Shown here: piece by piece, positions 10,563 to 64,000 of the stretch
How the letters are laid out: every line of letters begins with the position of its first letter
How positions within the stretch are numbered: position 1 is the first letter of the stretch
Assembly (NCBI GenBank): GCA_009746045.1
Contig: RPFO01000080.1
Location: 6,831,817-6,895,816, forward strand
Reading direction: 5' to 3'
Source: Mesostigma viride
Taxonomy: Eukaryota; Streptophyta; Mesostigmatophyceae; Mesostigmatales; Mesostigmataceae
DNA: 64,000 bases
Program-made: the position numbers and the translations under genes
Notes under the pieces: model-generated
What the model saw: only the letters and a program-made list of their open reading frames with translations
What the model was told of the DNA's origin: nothing
Databases searched by the model: none

Positions 10563-11366
10563 TCAGTCCAGGCACTCACATTTCAAGTAGTTAATAGACA
10601 TTGTCGCAATACGATGACGATGATCTCCTTGCTCATGATCATTCGCCCATGGCTGGCTTTCGCAAACCGGCTGCGGCGTGCTGACGTCGATGCAGCCTGC
10701 ACCGCTTGCACCGCGGTGATCACCTGGCTCATGATGGATCAGAGATCTAGAGGACGTCGACGTACGCGTGAGCGCGGCTGCGCCCGCGGCACCAGCTAGC
10801 TGTGCGTGGCCGGCCCGCGATATCGACTGGTTGCAGGCCGAGGAAACGGCGCTGGTCGAGGCCGGCGTTGAACTAGTATGACCACTTGATGCCTGCGCCA
10901 AGATCATGTTGCATCGACGTCGCAAAACCGGCCATGGGCGATATCTGTGGAATGCACTAGTTCGGCTAATCATACTGCAGTTGTCGCAGCCGGTACAGGA
11001 ACAAACATGCGTCGACGACATGCCGCGCAATGATCTCGGCACTAGTCTTCCGGCTGCGGACGTACTGTACTCATCATAGGGCGCGATATTGCAGCTTTCC
11101 ACCAGGGAATAGTACCGCCGGCCGCGGCGAGAGGATGGCCGCTTGATCCGGGCATATGCATGATCATCCAGCTCGCTAGCATATGTATCAGCCTGCAGGG
11201 AAGGAGGCGCCGTCATTAGACACGTCGCGATCGGGACATTGCAGCTCGACCGCTGTCGAATATCGGACGCTTCTGGCTCATGCGCGTGCATATTGATATG
11301 GCCTTCGTCGTCGCTATGTGCTGCACTAGAGTCAGCTACGAGCTCGAGCCTTGCGAGCCACCCCAT
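10563..11366 (-). CDS. Uncharacterised 267-codon ORF in palindrome-rich DNA
   Basis: An uninterrupted minus frame from ATG at 11366 to a stop at 10563. The product is Ser/Ala/Arg-rich and no family is recognised. There is one CSCTGCDNC cluster near the middle. The DNA is unusually dense in 6-8-bp palindromes (AGATCT, GACGTC, GTCGAC, CGTACG, ACGCGT, GGCCGGCC, CGATATCG within 10740-10830). The frame may be chance, because palindromic DNA of balanced GC gives few stops. Confidence 0.2.
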   Translation of the reverse strand: MGWLARLELVADSSAAHSDDEGHINMHAHEPEASDIRQRSSCNVPIATCLMTAPPSLQADTYASELDDHAYARIKRPSSRRGRRYYSLVESCNIAPYDEYSTSAAGRLVPRSLRGMSSTHVCSCTGCDNCSMISRTSAFHRYRPWPVLRRRCNMILAQASSGHTSSTPASTSAVSSACNQSISRAGHAQLAGAAGAAALTRTSTSSRSLIHHEPGDHRGASGAGCIDVSTPQPVCESQPWANDHEQGDHRHRIATMSINYLKCECLD

Positions 11367-11857
11367 TTTCCGCTAGAAATGCAAGTGAAATACCGGTCCC
11401 GTTGCTCCGGCCTTGCACTTAGCTGGTGATCAATGTCAACTCGAGTAGCTCGGAAAGGTCGGACGAGAACGCCTCGCGCAACTCGACGCCGACAGATATT
11501 ATTGACGTTGTCGACCTGTTGTCGACAGAAAAAATGCTGAGATATGACTCATGATCAGCCGGTGTCGACTGTCGCGTTCAGTTGACCGGGTTGTTATGCA
11601 GCATGTGCGAGCAGGTTTCGACACTTGGCATTCACTTGTTGAGTTAGAGTTGTGTTTTCCCCGCGCCGGTTGCCCGACAGGGTTACTGTACGAATACTGT
11701 AGTGGAGCCACAGCCCTCGGCATCGGTGTGTGCTCGCGCTGTTACGGTGTGGAGTAGCGTAACAGAAACAGGTCTAACGACTTTCAATTATCAAATCTAT
11801 TCTCGCAGCCGCTCTTTCATGAAAATCTGTGAAGTTTCCTTTGAATCCGTTGGTCGA
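11367..11857. other. No gene recognised
   Basis: Unique sequence, with several GTCGAC and TTGTCGAC words at 11505-11575. No coding signal. Confidence 0.3.
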
Positions 11858-12050
11858 GATCTGACCGCCAACTGCCAATGATTCAGCAATGCGGGTTTTC
11901 GTATCTCAAGTGTGAACCGCGATAGTTAAGTTATGTCAGGGTGGTTGTTGTTGTTGTTGTTGTTTATGTCCCACGCCGCACGCCCAAGGGCAGCGGAGAA
12001 TTATGTCAGGGTAACAGCACACTCGACAACAGCAGCTGCTCATGTGCGGC
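11858..12050 (+). repeat. Dispersed repeat B, copy 1
   Basis: Matches 13498-13626 at high identity, sharing CTGACCGCCAACTGCCAA, ATTCAGCAATGCGGGTTTTC and CAGCACACTCGACAACAGC. Interrupted here by a (GTT)n stretch and CACGCCGCAC words. The second copy runs into a (TTAA)n tail. Confidence 0.7.
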
Positions 12051-12310
12051 GTTGAGTTGTTGTTGTTGTTGTTGGATTGCTGTTGCCCACGCCGCACATG
12101 GGCAGCAGAGATTTGGAAACGGCCGAGGGCCAGGACACTGAACAGCATTCCATCACAAAAATGTGTGGCTTGGGACACTACAGTACAACAACAACGCTCA
12201 TGTGCGGCGTGGGATTCAACTACAGTAACTGACTAACAACAGCAACAATCTACAGTGCTGTAAGCGGAACCACCCACACTAACAACAACAACGAAAACAA
12301 GAACACTCGA
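12051..12310. repeat. (GTT)n/(CAA)n trinucleotide tracts with GTGCGGCGT words
   Basis: Tracts of GTT on the left and CAA on the right surround repeated CATGTGCGGCGT and its complement, so parts of the region could fold back. No gene seen. Confidence 0.6.
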
Positions 12311-12985
12311 CCTCTTGGGCTCAAAAGATCCGTATTTACGTACGGATCTGGTACGAAGACAGGGGGCTTTTGAAACGCGGTCCCGTTTCGTAAACTTTGG
12401 TAAACTTTATGGGGGAAAAAAACATTATTTTGTAAACATGGAAACGCGGTCCCGCGACATCGCAGCGCAATTGCCTAACGTCAGGCAATTGTAGGAAACG
12501 CAGGCTGATCGGTCAATGCAATTTTTTCAGCTTGTACCTGGCTTGAACCTATTCAGCGCTGAAGGTAAGCAAACACGGACCACGCAGGCACCATGACGTC
12601 ATGGAGATTGTGGACTGGATTTGGATATCTTTTGGGGACAAGAAACGGAGGCTGGTGACAAAAACTACCCAATTGGACGAGATTCGGGATTCGGGAGCTT
12701 TGTCGACTTGCCCCAAATTGAATTTTCGACTTTGCCCGCCAACGCCGCCAAGCGTTTTCGACCTTGCTTCCTTCGCACATCACTGACCGCTTCTCGCCAG
12801 TAGTGATGGGGAGATACGGTTTATTGGGGTCCCTATACATAGTGTATTTTTATACCGGATACGGTATAAAATACATGTGCATGCGCATGTATAACTTGGT
12901 ACCGTATAGTTCATAGTGGACCGCTGGTCGGGCCATACGCATCATGTAATTCACTCATCCGTCACTGTAAACTAATCCATTTATC
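12311..12985. other. Unique DNA with two perfect short hairpins
   Basis: AGATCCGTA at 12326-12334 pairs with 12341-12349. CAATTGCCT at 12468-12476 pairs with 12483-12491. GAAACGCGGTCCCG occurs twice (12373 and 12441). A minus 95-codon frame at 12553-12840 has no recognisable content. The function is unknown. Confidence 0.4.
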
Positions 12986-13042
12986 AATTAATTAAACTCG
13001 TGCTCCCGTTTGGGAGTCACGGAGTATTAACCCCGATGGACG
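12986..13042 (-). mobile_element. LINE family 1 3' tail
   Basis: TTAATTAA tail followed by the conserved CTCGTGCTCCCGTTTGGGAG and CCCCGATGGACGGACGG of the family 3' UTR, reading on the minus strand. Confidence 0.65.
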
Positions 13043-13398
13043 GACGGAGGGAGGGAGGGGGGAGGGAGGGAGGGAGGGAGGGAGGGAGGGAGGGAGGGAG
13101 GGAGGGAGGAGGGAGGGAGGGAGGGAGGGAGGGAGGGAGGGAGGGAGGGAGGGAGGGAGGGAGGGAGGGAGGGAGGGAGGGAGGGAGGGAGGGAGGGAGG
13201 GAGGGAGGGAGGGAGGGAGGGAGGGAGGGAGGGAGGGAGGGAGGGAGGGAGGGGGAGGAGGGAGGGAGGGAGGGAGGGAGGGAGGGAGGGAGGGAGGGAG
13301 GGAGGGAGGGAGGGAGGAGGGAGGGAGGGAGGAGGGAGGGAGGCAGGGAGGGAGGGAGGGAGGGAGGGAGGGAGGGAGGGAGGGAGGGAGGGAGGGGG
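13043..13398. repeat. (GGGA)n microsatellite, about 350 bp
   Basis: Nearly pure GGGA units that begin exactly where the GATGGACGGACGG run of the LINE 3' UTR ends, so the array probably expanded from it. Confidence 0.95.
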
Positions 13399-13497
13399 CC
13401 TCACAGTCCTACCGTTCTATTCTATCTAGATGGAGCCAGACCCTAGCGGTCGCTGCCGGCATTCTTCCCATCACAGGTTGTCTCCTTGATATCATAG

Positions 13498-14165
13498 GTT
13501 GGTCGAGGTCTGACCGCCAACTGCCAAAGATTCAGCAATGCGGGTTTTCGTATCAGTCAAGTGTGAACCGCCATAGTAAGGTATGTCAGGGTAGCAGCAC
13601 ACTCGACAACAGCTGCTCATGTGCGGCTACGTGTCTATTAATTAATTAATTGATTAATTGATTAATTGATTAATTGATTAATTAATTAATTAATTAATTA
13701 ATTAATTATTTGGACGACTCGAAAATGCGGAAAAGATAACTGCAGGCTCGAGCTACCCTGGCTTCACGTAAGCCAGCCATAATAATACCATGGTCCGGAT
13801 TCTCCCGATTTCTGGCCCGGGCTGGTTCAATGTCTCCTTGATAATTTTGAACAATGAAAAAGGCCACACATTTCCATCTCCATTCATATTCATCATCTTG
13901 AACAACGCAGTCACGTGTCTATTAATTAATTAATTAATTAATTAATTAATTAATTAATTAATTAATTAATTAATTAATTAATTAATTAATTAATTAATCT
14001 TGAACGACTCGAAAACGCGTAAAAGATAATGGCAGGCTCGAGCTACCACGGTCCGGATTCTCCTGATTTTTGGCCTGCGCTGGTTGTCTCCTTGATAGTA
14101 ATTCTTCAAAACAGGTTGCACCAAGACATGACGCTAATGGCCGAAATGAGCACCAAGGATGCGGA
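13498..14165 (+). repeat. Dispersed repeats B and C with (TTAA)n tails
   Basis: 13498-13626 is repeat B copy 2. It runs into CACGTGTCTATTAATTAATT, the 3' tip of LINE family 2, and a (TTAA)n tract to 13705. Repeat C (AACGACTCGAAAA, GGCAGGCTCGAGCTACC, TGGTCCGGATTCTCC, GTCTCCTTGATA) occurs at about 13710-13840 and 14005-14095, with another TTAA-tailed block between. A third C copy is at 17205-17305. No coding sequence; SINE-like by structure. Confidence 0.65.
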
Positions 14166-15895
14166 TTAATTAATTAATTAATTAGACTCGTGCTCCCGTT
14201 GGGTCTCGCTCTGCTGAGCCGCCCTGGGAAGAGATCGATCTCCTTTGACGTCAACAGCTCCGGCTACTGGCAACGGCGCCCAAGTTGGTTCATGGAAGAT
14301 GTGTTTTACGGGTCACACGCCTCGCTTCTAGCCCTGTGCGTGTACCTCACGTCCCACAACCGCGGCCGCTGGCCTGGTGATGGCACGCTCGTCGACCCCG
14401 CCGAGGCTCTCCCAATCATTCACCGCATGAGTCGCCCCAAGCTCCAACGCTTCGCCCTCTGCTCCCTTGTTGGACGCTCCGAATCCGAGATCTCGGGGCT
14501 TCCCAACCGCCCCCCCCCACCTTCCCCACCGAAGCCACCATCCGCACCCTCCTCAAGGAGGCTTTCGAGCAGCACGTGACCCCTCATCAGTTGCCGCAGA
14601 TGTGGCGGCAATTGGCGGCACGCTGGCTGCTGAGCTTCCCACCATCCCCACCGCCACCACCACCCTCCTCGCCTCCACCCCCCCCCCCCCCTCCGCCTCC
14701 ACCGACTCCATCACCGCCCAGCTCCGTGACATCGACCAGCGCCTCAAGGATAATGCAATCGCTATCGAGGTCTTGCAGAACACAGCCGGCCTCACCGCCC
14801 AGGCAGTAAAGGACATTGCCGCCAAGCCAGCCACGGCTGGCCTGGCCGGCGATGCTCCTCCCATCACGACCTGGGCGGACATGCTTAAGCAACACACCAC
14901 CTCCACCACCTCCGCCGTCGCAGCCCAGCTCCAGCGGCAGACGCTTGACCTCCGCGAGGAGGCCGAGCTCGCCAAACGCAGCCTCAACGCCATCCTCAAG
15001 AACTTCGACATGGAAGAAGGCGAGAATTCCGAAAAGCTTGCACGTGCGTTTGAGAACAAAATCCTTGCACGCATGGGCCTTCTTGGTGAGATCAAGCTGA
15101 CCGCCCACCGCCTCCCCCGCGCGCGGGGTAAGGCAGGGGCGCCTCCACTTCTTCTCATCTTTGATAGCCCAGCGGACAAGATTTCGTTTCTCAGACGCCG
15201 CAAGCGGCTCGAGAATACTCACTTCACCGTGGACGACGACTTGACCCTGGCACAGCAACAACGGCGACGGGAGCTATGGCCGACCTACCTCCAGCTCGAT
15301 CCGGCAGACCAAGGCGGGCCAGCCGGTGTACTGGAAGGGGGCGGCCATCTACGTCGGCCACAAGCCCTGGCAAGCGACCCCCTCGACCACCGCGGCCCCA
15401 GCAACTCCAGCCCCAGCTTAGGGGAATACAGCAGCAGTAGTGTAGAATAGTTAGACAGTGGCCTTGTACATGCCCGCCTACTACAGGCACTATACCAGCT
15501 TAGGCCTAGCCTTTTTAGTCATGTACATGTGTGCCTATGATGAGCCACCCTCCAGATGATGCCTAGCTTTATTTAATTATGCAGTGCCCATGCAGGGAGT
15601 AACTCTCTGCTGAGACGCCATGCCATAGCTCTTGTATCAAGGAGACAACCAGCGCAGGCCAGAATTGTATAGCCATGATGATCTTCCCCCACATGCCACG
15701 CTCCCCCTTAACTGGGCATAGCGCGATACATCATGAGGGTGCAGGTGCCTTGGTGCACCTCGAGCAAGTGTTGTTTACATGATCCCCACCCTTGCAGGAA
15801 GTAGCTTAGGATGTATGATAGGCCATATGCCCCCTCTCAAGGGCTATGTGCTACATATACTCCCAACGGAGTTATGTTACAATTCAATTAAATTC
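14166..15895 (+). mobile_element. ORF1-only LINE derivative, family 1
   Basis: Contains an ORF1-like reading frame (14467-15450) but no ORF2 before the family 3' UTR (15835-15890: TATGTGCTACAT, CTCCCAACGGAG, then an AATTCAATTAAATT tail). The left end carries a minus-strand family 1 tail (14166-14205). The structure resembles non-autonomous elements that lost the RT. Confidence 0.6.
14467..15450 (+). pseudogene. LINE ORF1-type nucleic-acid-binding protein, frameshifted
   Basis: The frame encodes a helical, probably coiled-coil stretch (ITAQLRDIDQRLKDNAIAIE) and then an RRM-like and C-terminal block with LLLIFDSPADKISFLRRRKR, VDDDLTLAQQQRRRELWP. That pattern is characteristic of L1-type ORF1 proteins, which coat the element RNA. 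The upstream ORF1 sequence continues in other frames (FALCSLVGRSESEISGLPN at 14450-14510; ATIRTLLKEAFEQHVTP at 14535-14583), so at least two frameshifts in C-runs have broken it. The 3' part is cut at 15450. Confidence 0.6.
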
Positions 15896-16366
15896 TATTC
15901 CCGTTGGGGAGTCACGGAGCATTAACCCCGATGGATGGATGGATGGGTGCAAACAGTCCTACCGGTCTAATCTATCTACATCGGCTACATACTACATCTA
16001 TCTAACAGCATTCTAACTACAACATCTATCTAGGCAGCCGCACGCTGCCCTAGGGGAGCTATCTGGCGTGCCTCCCACGGGATTGCACACGCGGGCGCTT
16101 CCCCACTGGGGGCCCGGCTCGTTGTCCTCTATGACCTGGGCCCACTTGGCCTTGTCCATCATCTTCTTCCAAATCACGGAGAGGCCTAGGCCCCCCATGT
16201 CCTCTACTAGCTGTTCTTTGAAGGTGCGGGCCTTGCGGCGTCTAACATCACTGGGCCCAGCCCACGTCAGGAGGTGCCGGCCAGGCTGGGCTGGTCGCAG
16301 TCCTGCGGGGGGCCACGTGAGGTGTCTACCTGGAGGATGCGGATAAGCACTCTCTTTCTTACCCAA
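15896..16366 (-). mobile_element. LINE family 1, truncated, tail-to-tail with the ORF1-only element
   Basis: Minus-strand 3' UTR (15896-15950) and ORF2 C-terminus (LGLSVIWKKMMDKAKWAQVI, GLRPAQPGRHLLTWAGPS). It abuts the plus-strand 3' end of its neighbour at about 15893 and a plus-strand copy at 16367. Confidence 0.7.
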
Positions 16367-16720
16367 AGGGTAGGGAAACCTGTCACGAACTACATCCAGA
16401 TGTTGCTGGACGACCTAGTGGTCCCAGCCCAGTTTGAACACCGTATCCACTCTCTCTCCCGTCTTTGGACTGCCATGCAGGACAAGACGCGGTGGCAGAA
16501 GATTGTCAAGGCTCACACGCCCGACCCTGTGGGCAAGCCCCCTCCCCCCAAGAGGAGGAGGCGTTTTGATGAGTAGTGTAGTTAGGATTGTCTAGACTAG
16601 ATAGCTTAGAGTTAGGGCAGTTCGATTACGCGGCTTCCTCCACTCCACCCATCCATCATGGAATATGTGCTACATGATCTCCCAACGGAGGCATGTTATA
16701 ATTCAATTTTTTTTTTGTCT
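16367..16720 (+). mobile_element. LINE family 1, truncated plus-strand 3' end
   Basis: Encodes RVGKPVTNYIQMLLDDLVVP, SRLWTAMQDKTRWQKIVKAH and KRRRRFDE with stop at 16576, then the family 3' UTR to an AT-rich tail at about 16715. Close to 8590-8955. Confidence 0.75.
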
Positions 16721-17204
16721 CACCCATACAGCCAAATTCCATGTCCAAACGAAGCACACTGCAAAGGGTGGGCACCTCACAAGTGCCTGCCTGACCTACG
16801 CAGTGCCACCTTTGCAAGGATGTGCGTAGCAGCAATGTTGATAGTATAACATGCCCCAATGGCGCTGGTTTTCTCCTTGATATTCTATGACCATACCTAT
16901 TTGCCTTTGCACCGTGTGCAGTTCTTGGACGTTTGGAATCATGGCATGGCTAACGTGATGACTGACTAGCTAGACCTTTTCAGTGGTTTTCCATTTGCGG
17001 GTATTTCCTCGTAAATGGTGGGAGAGCGATCGCAGCAATGGTGCTCACCACTAGACACTCCCGGCCAGTTAGGCTCGAAACACACGCCCTGATCAAGCAT
17101 GCTGTTTCCGGCCCCACCGTCTAGGTCATCTAGTCGCTCTACACGTAAGCCAGACATAATTTCAATGCACAAGGATACACATTTCCATCACCATTCATCT
17201 TCAT
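16721..17204. other. No gene recognised
   Basis: Low-complexity to unique sequence. 17140-17200 matches the stretch that precedes repeat C at 13850-13900. Confidence 0.35.
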
Positions 17205-17305
17205 CATCCTGAACGACTCGAACACGCGGACAAGATAACTGCAGGCTCGAGCTACCATGGTCCGGATTCTCCCGATTTCTGGCCTGCGCTGGTTGTCTCC
17301 TTGAT
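17205..17305 (+). repeat. Dispersed repeat C, third copy
   Basis: Shares GAACGACTCGAA.ACGCGGA, TGCAGGCTCGAGCTACCATG and TGGTTGTCTCCTTGATA with the copies at 13710 and 14005. Confidence 0.7.
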
Positions 17306-19403
17306 ACCACTCGCTTAATTAGAGTAAGCCTCAAGCAAATATCCCAGTGTTTTCAACACACCAATACCCTATCAGAATGCCCAACAATCCAAGATTATTG
17401 AGGCAAACAGACAGAGCCCCCACCATGCATTATCAGCCCGGCAGCCTGGCAGCCTCCGATCCCTAAATGTGGCTGATTGCAAGCTGTGATTGTACAGTGT
17501 ACTAGTGCCTGTCAGCCAACATGATGACTGAGCTACAAAAGCTCAATAAAACACGTATCTGCATGCGATGCCAAACATACAAGAAATTTCCATCATAAAC
17601 GGAGTACAATCACTTTGTTTTCTGCACGCTGAGATGCCAAGAAGTGGCTGATAACTCGGCTGCAGCGTCTTGCCACGGTCAATGCAACAAGCAGGCCGGG
17701 TTACTGAACACGCAACAAGTTGTCTACCACACAAAAATCTACAAGAAACCAAAGCCATGAAAGCAACATGTTGTCTTGATAATTTCTAGGTCGTAACATA
17801 AGGCACACCAGGCGCAGCATAGACCAGGACGAAAAAAGCAGCAAGAAATCTGACAACGCAACTGCAAGAAACGGTAAGATAGACGGTGGGGACTCCGCGG
17901 GAAGAACCTAGAAAAATTCGAAAAAAGAGGGATGACATGCAGCGAACTCCGTACCAATAGGCATCGACTTATGCCCAGGCGCGCAAGAAAGGCCCACGTT
18001 CATTTGTAAAGGTCGGAAATGCATCGCGCAGGCCGCCGGAGCATATAACTCTTACCGTAAATGACGGGAAATGAAAAGAGAGCGTCACTTTTTCACAGAA
18101 TCAGCATACAGACTTTCATAACGACCATTAGACACTAAAACTCCCCGAAAACCACTGCCGTATGCGATAATCCTAATTCATTCCTCGCGATGATCATAAA
18201 TTCATGACGTCGTCACTAGCCCCGGCCCCCTTAATTCCGATGGTAAAGAAAGACGCCAGCGATATTTCAAACCGCGATCGTCCCGCCATCAAACAGAATC
18301 ACCAATTCGATATCTCCAAGATTCGAGCATATTATCTGCCTTTTTCAAGCCAGATTTGTCAAGTTTCGCTTGAACGCAGTCGCCATGGCCAGTTCCGCAA
18401 GGTGCGCGCACCATGTAGGTACTCTTGAGTCTTAACTTAACCCACTTTTTTTTTCCGATCGGACCCACTTTTGTACGGAGGAACCGTCGGTACCGGCGCG
18501 AATAATTTTGGCGCGAAAATGTTCCCCTAGTTCGGTCCGGTTTCGGGTACGTGAGTATAATATATTGATGAGTCTTTATGAGTCTTTATGGGTCTACCGA
18601 AGGTGGCCATCCCTAGATGCCCTTCGCTTGAATTTTTTGACAGTCATAATCCGCGTAATTGGCAATTAAAGTAAAATCCAACTAATGGCGGCAGGCTTGT
18701 GAATCTTGGAGGCAGTGGAGCTCGACGCTAAGGGAAAATTGGCGTCCAATTGTCAACAAACAAATTCCAGGTAGCTGTCGTCAAGTCAAGTGTTCAAGTA
18801 CACAGAACCTTTGTGCACAGCGCGCGTAAAATGGTACACGCCTGTTGGTTTAGGGCGCGTCGAGGCTTTTCCGAGTTTGACACGGCCCGCAGCGCAGGTT
18901 TATATTTGCGCGAAGGATGTAGTCGATACCGTCAGATGAAATTAGCTAGCTGTTGGGCAGGTGTGCAGCAAAAGTGGTAGAAATATGGAGGAACGTCTGG
19001 TATACTTGCCTGTCAGTGCTTTTCGGGATGGACAGGCGAGGCAAGCTCAAACGCGCCGAGCTGTTGTAGGCTGGGCTTGGCGTCTGTCTGCCTCAATAGG
19101 ATATCCCTTTGGAACGCACACCGGGAGAAAAGCCTGCCCGGGACCGGAAATTTGTACTTTTTCCACAGCAGCAATTAACACATAGGTCAATAGGCTGTCG
19201 CTGAGATGCATCAGCCGGCTGCCGAATGTGCGTACTGTACGTCCCGGGGACCCGCCACCTTGGGACGGATGCTTATTTCGGCAGCAGGTAAGATATGCAA
19301 TAAGTGCCATGTTATCTAGAAACTATCTATAATCACTTCGGCAGTAGCCAATATAACAACTCTTTCTGAAAGCACGGGTTGTCTGATTCACGCTGACCTT
19401 GCT
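17306..19403. other. Region upstream of the large lectin gene, no gene recognised
   Basis: No ORF with recognisable content. It should contain the promoter of the large gene if that gene starts at 19404. An E2F-like palindrome lies at 18506-18519. Confidence 0.35.
18506..18519. promoter_or_regulatory. E2F-like palindromic site
   Basis: TTTTGGCGCGAAAA matches the E2F/DP consensus TTTSSCGC on both strands. Such sites drive cell-cycle genes in plants, algae and animals. It lies about 900 bp upstream of the first coding exon, with no nearer gene visible. A single motif can occur by chance. Confidence 0.3.

Positions 19404-64000
<44,597 letters not shown>

Noticed and set aside
13000-13446. Glu/Gly/Arg repeat protein
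   Set aside because: Pure (GGGA)n microsatellite in a LINE tail.

Overview
The window is eukaryotic nuclear DNA. Genes are split by GT-AG introns. GC-rich exons alternate with introns filled by micro- and minisatellites, LINE-type retrotransposon fragments are common, and two long proline-rich PPSPP-type coding segments are present. Proline-rich rods fused to lectin domains are typical of algal cell-wall and matrix proteins, so an alga is the best guess, possibly green. The sequence alone does not fix the taxon.

Layout. (1) 612-3423, plus strand: a four-exon gene for a 4'-phosphopantetheinyl transferase of the AASDHPPT/LYS5 type. (2) 3990-16720: a graveyard of two LINE families on both strands, including an RT-bearing element (6850-8955) and an ORF1-only derivative (14166-15895). 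Copies end in (TTAA)n tails, and a SINE-like dispersed repeat shares such a tail. (3) 16721-19403: no recognisable gene. (4) 19404 to the window end, plus strand: one very large gene, or a run of genes, that I could assemble from 22 exons (about 5,700 codons in the window, open at the 3' end). In order the exons encode a proline-rich segment, 16 C-type-lectin-like domains (CTLDs), three malectin-like sandwiches, two fibrinogen-C-like modules, two PLAT-like domains, three LamG/concanavalin-like domains, one legume-type (L-type) lectin, a second proline-rich rod, and cysteine-rich plus SEA-like modules.

The exon model rests on phase agreement. 18 of the 22 introns between these exons are phase 1. 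Three of the other four (phases 0, 2 and 0) have matching donor and acceptor phases, and two domains split by introns rejoin exactly into motifs seen intact elsewhere. Only the junction between the L-type lectin and the second proline-rich exon (56484-58661) fails. The product is best read as a secreted or cell-surface, multi-lectin matrix protein.

The most unusual signal is structural. Introns of both genes carry short copies of the edge of the neighbouring exon (terminal 20-60 bp, sometimes with the splice site). I call them exon-edge echoes. Several keep the reading frame and differ from the exon almost only at synonymous positions (31274-31298, 44195-44218, 63846-63887). One became a 51-bp array of about 17 donor-site copies (62788-63690). 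At two introns the donor and acceptor lie inside the same direct repeat, as expected if the intron arose by tandem duplication. Almost every intron of the large gene also has its own private minisatellite.
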